DNA from: Aquila chrysaetos chrysaetos
Lineage: Eukaryota; Chordata; Aves; Accipitriformes; Accipitridae
Direction of reading: 5' to 3'
NCBI RefSeq assembly: GCF_900496995.4
Contig: NC_044006.1
Span: 60,867,204-60,931,203, forward strand
Length of the DNA: 64,000 nt
In this document: positions 50,731 through 64,000 of the stretch, in pieces
How positions within the stretch are numbered: position 1 is the first letter of the stretch
Layout: every line of letters starts with the position of its first letter
Made by a program: the position numbers and the translations under genes
Notes under the pieces: generated by a model
Database searches by the model: none
What the model was told of the DNA's origin: nothing
What the model saw: the letters and a program-made list of their open reading frames with translations, nothing else

Positions 50731-53700
50731 GCACTCTGTAATTAGATTCTTAGGGAATATTCTCCCTAGAAATTTAGACCTTTTTTTCAATCACTGCTTC
50801 AGTAGTTGGACTTGAATGGGAACTTTCCCGCTAAATAATGTGAACCTGCATTTAGAAACAAAAGCAAAAAAACTTTTCACTTTTGAAGTCACTAAAATTT
50901 ATATTGAATGATCTGGTTTGGGGGGTAAGTCCTTGAGGTCTAACTTATTTTTCTCATTCAAGAGCTTCTTGCTACATGCAAAGAAGAAATGAGCACAGTC
51001 TCAAAAAAAAAAAAAAAAAAAAAAAGGCAGTATCTCATTGGGTCATGAAAGAAGATTAAGACATCAGCCACCAAGTGTAAAAGGTATCTTTGCTTTCTGG
51101 CCAACTTAACGGCAGAGGTGTTAATGAAGTTTACTGTCATACCTAGATGGTTGTGTGCATGCACTATCTGTGGGGTTTCAAAAGAAACTTGTCTGTTTAG
51201 GCATTGGGTTTGACCTCTGGTGTTCTCGGGTGCATCTAGGATCTGAAATTCCCCCTCGTAATCGCTGGGCAGAGTTAGGAGACCACAAAGGCAGTTTCCA
51301 AGCATCAGTCAGTGAGAATAACCTCAGTTCCCTTTAACTTGTTGAAAGCAGGGCAAAGCTAGGTGCTTTGACAGACTTTGCTTTTTAAATAGCCCTAAAC
51401 TGGTCACAAGCACAGTGGCACATAAGAACTTCAAACTTGGGCATGATTCTGAATTTTCTGCACTCCTGAGGCTGACTTATGCCAGAATTCTGCCATCAAG
51501 ATTAATACAAAGAAAATGCAAACTTCCAGAGGAAGATGTGGCCTAGTCTTTCCAGCCACTTCCTACTGTGTGATGACCTGAGTCAGCTGAAGTGTCACAA
51601 TATTCTAAATCTTGATCCCTTAAACTGGCTGTGAAAATAGAGCAATCAAGCCTTTAGTAGCTGTCTGCTCTCTTGATCTGCTCGGAAACCTTTCCTAGAA
51701 GCAAGTAAAGCTATTTTTGCTTCTAAAACATGGCCAAAGAACAGGGCAAGACGTGAGAGTACTCGCTTTTAAGTAGGCTGCTCGCTCCACTTCCCTCAGA
51801 AGTAGATTTCCATTCTCTCTTTCCCAGAGTGTGACTCCTGTTCCTTCTATCTAGTGTTTATTAAAATGCCTTCCTCTGGTGTCAGCCAATGTGAGTGCAT
51901 CATCTGCTCCTTTGGCAGCTTCATCAGTGCAGAAATGGCTGTATCATTTGCCATAATAAAAGCACTAATGTGGACATTGAAGGATTTAATGGGAGAATGG
52001 GGGACTCTGGTGCATGGGGTTGGGGTTTTTTGTTTTGTTTTGTTTTTCTTAAATCTAGCTTTGTGGTTAGTGCCCTGTCCAGGAAATTTAATGCTGCTGG
52101 CTGAGATTCAGTGATGTACTATATGGGCTGTGGTAGTACTGGGTTTTGACTTCCACCTCAGGAGCAGATTTCCTCGAAGACTGATACTAGTTTTCAGTGT
52201 TTGACTACTCTTTCAAGAACTGCTTCTCCTATGAACAAAACTTGCTCTTCCAACTCTGGTGTTGCAAGACCTGTAACTTTTTTTATAAACATTTACCCAT
52301 TTTGGCTACTTTCACAGTAGAATATTCAGCTGCCTTAGTGATGAAACAACACACCTAGATTTGGTTTGAGTATCAAAACTGGAACAAGAAGGAAACACAA
52401 CTTTCTTTGGACATAGAAATTTGCAGTAAAGGTCAGGATACTTTTTGCAAAGAATTTAATGTAAGAATTCTCAGTCTGTTGTAGGTAGAGGAGTGGGTGG
52501 TAGGGCATTTGGTGGTTTTGTTTGTTTTAATCTCCACAAAGTAAAAAAAAGCCTATTGCTTTAGGACCTAGGGACAAAAGTACATATGGAAAGACGTATC
52601 AGCTGAAGTGTACTTCTGGTTTTATGCACATTAAGTACTCCCCCAAAAAACAGCTTTGTGCTTGACTTTATTTTGCTTTTACAAAGGGAGGGATATATAA
52701 TGTGTCTTAATGATGACTATAGTTGTTACTCTTCAGAGTAACATATCTCTAAAGGTTTTATTTTCAGCCATCACTTTAGTATTTGAGCTACTAACATGTA
52801 GTATTCATATATTCATAGCAAAGTTTCAGGTGAACTCCATGTGGTCTCTGGCACTTCTTTTCCAATTTGAGAGGGTGTGCACAGAATCAAAATTTTTTTT
52901 AGAAGTTTTGGGGTTTAATTTTCTTTTTTGTGGCAACTTTGTTAATAACGGCTTTTGGACAGAATGTTGCCATTGTTCTTTGATAAATGCTTTTGTTGCA
53001 TTCCAGATTCAGCCAATATTGAGTAACTGGTCACACAGTTTTCTTGGCTGTTAGTGATTTATCTTGAGCTTTGTTACGTAGCTTTCATAGTGACTCTAAA
53101 TGGGAATTAATTTAATGCCTTAGACTATGATTCACTCCTCTGAAAATTAGCATCAGGACTTCCACTTTGTCCTGGAAATTAATTATCAATTTCTGAGTGA
53201 CTTAACTTCCAGTCCGTTGTCCCCATAAACAGAGACATCATGAAGGAAATAGAAGGATTCTGCCCTGTCTTCTGGGTCTCATGCAACTGGTCAGAAATCC
53301 ACACGGAACAGAGGCAGTCCCTGGCTTTCTCACACTTTCATCTCTCAGAAGAAACACTCCACAGCTGCAGATTTGGAATGAATGCTTTAGTAACTCCTAG
53401 ACCAATTTTTCCAAAATTGCCAACATCAGTTACTATCGTTCATTTGATTTCCAACAGGTAGCTCATTAAATTGGTGACAAATTACGTACTGTCTTTTCAT
53501 CCAGTGTCTTGTCCCTGCAGCTTAAAAGACCACCTCATATATTCGTAGCTCTTATTCAGTGAAAGGTCCTCTGCTCTGTCACTGCATCACAGGATGGGTT
53601 GTCACTGATGAAGACAGTAATATATGGGTTTATGGTTTTGGGACTGACCGGCTTAAACCTGAGTTGTTTTTTCACTTTGTCCTCGATCAGGTGTTGATTC

Positions 53701-54164
53701 CCTCTAGTGAATCCTTGCCCTGTCATGCCATGGCACAGCATCTTCCATGGTGGTGACCCAGGAGGTCCACACAAGTTCAGTCACCTACAGCATATCCCTT
53801 CACAGACTGCAGCCAACAGAAGCTACACCCAAGCTTCTTAAAGCTACATAACGTTTAATCTTAGCAAGATTAGGACACCACGGAAAGACAGATTTGAATA
53901 GAAAATATGAGTCAGTTTGCCTTCCCTAAGGGTTTCTCATGCTGCATTAAAAGCCCAAGCAGACTTTGTCTCCTGAAGGCTTATGAGTCATTGCAGTCTG
54001 AGGCAGTCCTGACCTCCTGTAATCTTGCTGTAAAACCTCCAGGTTTGAACCTCTTGGGGGAAAGTTGTCTTCAGGCTCAGTGTTGGGCCAAGTTACAGCA
54101 TCAAGGTAAACAGGCAGGAAAGGCAAACCAGTAGGAGTTATTCTTCCCTCCTGCATACGCTGCC
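50731..54164. other. Spacer between convergent YME1L1 and PTCHD3-like genes
   Basis: About 3.4 kb with no recognised exon. An A run of about 24 nt lies at 51002-51025. Short open frames have no domain support. Confidence 0.65.
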
Positions 54165-54487
54165 TGACAAACTTGTAACATTGTCCATTAAGCTCATGCC
54201 AGCCATGGTCAGTGTTTATAATAATTTTAATACATTCAGTAAATAAGTCACCAAAACAAAAAAAATTAACAACATTAAGGTGCTAGTCAAGCACACACAA
54301 AAATGAGAAATACAAATCCATTCTGTGCATTTTCATTTCTTCTGTTATTTTTCTTGCCTGGCTTTTCTGGAGCCTTTGTTTCCCTGTTGTATTTACTTTT
54401 CTGACCTTCATTTTCTTCATTTCTTATATTCCCTGAAAGTCACTATATTTTAATCAACATATAGTAAATATATTACATTTAACTTAG
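54165..54487 (-). other. PTCHD3: Probable 3' UTR of the PTCHD3-like gene
   Basis: Sequence after the stop on the minus strand. TTTAAT at about 54226-54231 reads ATTAAA on the transcript, a plausible polyadenylation signal about 260 nt past the stop. Confidence 0.4.
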
Positions 54488-62181
<7,694 letters not shown>

Positions 62182-64000
62182 GGGCGAGCAGGGGGCGCGG
62201 GCTGCCGGCGGCGGCTCTCCCGTCGCGGGCTTCTGGCTGCGCCCGCGGAGAACCGCCTTCTGCCCGTCGGGCGGAACGCGCCCTCGTCAGCGGCGCGGCC
62301 CAGGGCCGTCCCCCCGCTCTGACTCACCCGGGCCTCCGCCGCCCCCGCGGCACGGGCACGTGGGGCTGGGCGGGGAGACGGGGCAGCCCCGCCGGGTGCA
62401 CGCCCGCGCCTCCCTGCCGGCTCTGGCCCCGGCCCCGGTCCCGGCGGGGGCCCTGCCCCGCCGCGGCCTCGGTGCCGTCACGGCGCCCGTCGTGCCGGGC
62501 GCTGCCCGGAGCCCGGTTCTGCCGTCGTGCGCGCCGGCTCCCGCCGGGCAGGCTGCAGGCCCGGCTTCATCAGGCCCGGCCCGGCTCCGCGTTTCTCGAG
62601 CGGCAGCGGGGCACGGCGGCGGCGGTGCCCTCTCCTAGCCTCTGGTGACGGTGTTTCGAACCACTCTCCTTCCCGTCCACCCGCGCACCGGGGTTCCTGC
62701 CCCAGTCGGCTGCTGTGGCTGTCTCAGAAGCTACACCAAAAGCCGGGATCTGCAAAATGGTCTGCAGCGAAGCGAAACAAAGTGCCCTTTTGCACAGAAG
62801 AGCGCGAGGCATGGGCGCTTTTCTCCCTCTGCGGCCATTGGCGACGTGTTTTTTGAAGGCTGTTGGAGCCGCTTGCTCCCACCGATGGGGAGTCCTGCCA
62901 GCCACATGCCTTCACCGCGCCCTTCCCTCTTGCTCAGGCACTTGCCTGGCCCCTCGTCTACCGTAACACTGTAATCCGGCAAAAAGAGAGTGACTTTCTG
63001 TGAGTGACTTTCTGTGTGCGTAACGAGCTGAACAAACTCACTGGGGAGTCGGGTGAGCGTCAAGCCTGTTGCAAGGGGAAGGGTGAGGTACGGCAGGAGG
63101 CAAGAGCCCAGCTGGTAGCAAGACCGTCAGGCACAGTTGCCTCATGGAAGCTCACGCGTAGTGGAGAGCTGGGACTACAAGTGATTTTGGAGTTTGCATT
63201 TGGGATCGTGTGTCCTGAACTCCCTGTGGCAAACAGGATTAATGTGATCCTTGGGTATGTGAACAGAGAATGAGCCTAGGGAAGGGACTTCCACATTGTG
63301 TAATGGAAACCATTACACTGATGTTACAATATCAAATCCAGATCTAGCTTCCATGTTCTAAGACACAGGCTGCAAAATTAAAAAGTGAGCGATAAGGTGC
63401 AGTGATCCTGAGCAGGAGACCATTGCATATGGAGCAGTTAAGAAAATCATATTAGCAGTGAGCCTGTGCTGTGCTGCGCTGCAGCGATCCCTTGCCCGCA
63501 GGATAACCTCAGCCGGCTCATGGTAATGGAGGCGCCTGCAGGCAGCTCCCACCTGGTACCAGCAATTAGGAAACCTAGACTTCTCCTTTACTGTTTTCCC
63601 CAAACCTGCTGCAGTCATTAGTTCATCACTAAGGATTATTCTTCTGCCTGCGAGCAAAACATAGAAAGTGGTGAGGTACATTGTGCTGTGTTTGCTTGCT
63701 TGGTAAACAGGTTTACAAAACGGGGGAGGGAGAGCTGAAGAAATAAAAGACTTTGAAACAAGGTTTAGTGATTGCAGTGGGCAAACCACAAAAATTTCAG
63801 TAGTGTGGTGTGCCAGAGCTTTGTGCTGTAACAATGATAGAAAGCATCTTTCCAATCCAAGTCCAAAAAAATACCCTGCAGCTTGGTGTTCTTGACGCTG
63901 GTAAGTGGCAGTGATTTGAGTGCCCTCTGGCTGAGGAGAACATTAAGCTCCGATGTGACACGTCTGGAAAGGCGTCTAGCCAATTAGGTAATACACCACA
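62182..64000. other. Upstream flank of the PTCHD3-like gene
   Basis: First about 450 bp are CpG island; the rest has ordinary composition and no recognised exon. A perfect 14-bp tandem duplication of GAGTGACTTTCTGT lies at 62988-63015. A 165-codon minus-strand open frame near 63358-63855 has no recognisable domain. Confidence 0.6.

Noticed and set aside
63358..63855. 165-codon minus-strand open frame as a new gene
   Set aside because: No domain, splice or start-context support; composition looks like ordinary intergenic sequence.

Overview
The window is vertebrate nuclear DNA, almost certainly from a bird. Genes are split into many short exons by GT-AG introns, promoters lie in CpG islands, and the interspersed repeats are a CR1 LINE fragment and solo LTRs of a type I recognise from bird genomes (recognition from memory, not a database search). 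No prokaryotic, CRISPR, phage or plasmid feature is present.

Three protein-coding genes could be rebuilt exon by exon with reading phase preserved throughout. (1) MASTL (Greatwall kinase), minus strand, 12 coding exons from 22501 down to 4480, 907 residues. (2) YME1L1 (mitochondrial i-AAA protease), plus strand, 19 coding exons from 26702 to 48927, 722 residues. (3) A patched-domain protein of the PTCHD3 type, minus strand, 4 coding exons from 62181 down to 54488, 872 residues. All three are intact, with no frameshift or internal stop.

Layout. 1-4479 is the MASTL 3' UTR and the flank towards a convergent neighbour (ACBD5 expected from synteny; none of its coding sequence seen). 4480-22501 is MASTL. 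22502-26701 is the head-to-head space between MASTL and YME1L1, holding two separate CpG islands and a solo LTR with a perfect 5-bp target duplication. 26702-48927 is YME1L1, with a CR1 fragment and a second, closely similar LTR in intron 4. 48928-54487 holds the two convergent 3' UTRs and spacer. 54488-62181 is the PTCHD3-like gene, with a third, more diverged LTR in intron 3. 62182-64000 is its CpG island and unassigned flank.

The genes are not a functional pathway: a mitotic-entry kinase, a mitochondrial inner-membrane quality-control protease and an RND-like membrane protein. MASTL and YME1L1 are neighbours in mammals too, where they share a short bidirectional promoter. Most interesting points: an ATG-plus-splice-donor exon in the MASTL island that would join YME1L1 exon 2 in frame; unusual substitutions in conserved parts of the YME1L1 peptidase domain; glutamine in MASTL at the position of a human disease residue; a YME1L1 splice acceptor built from a GTT microsatellite; and promoter motifs (TCTCGCGAGA, CHR-like, ETS/YY1). 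I found no convincing new gene system.
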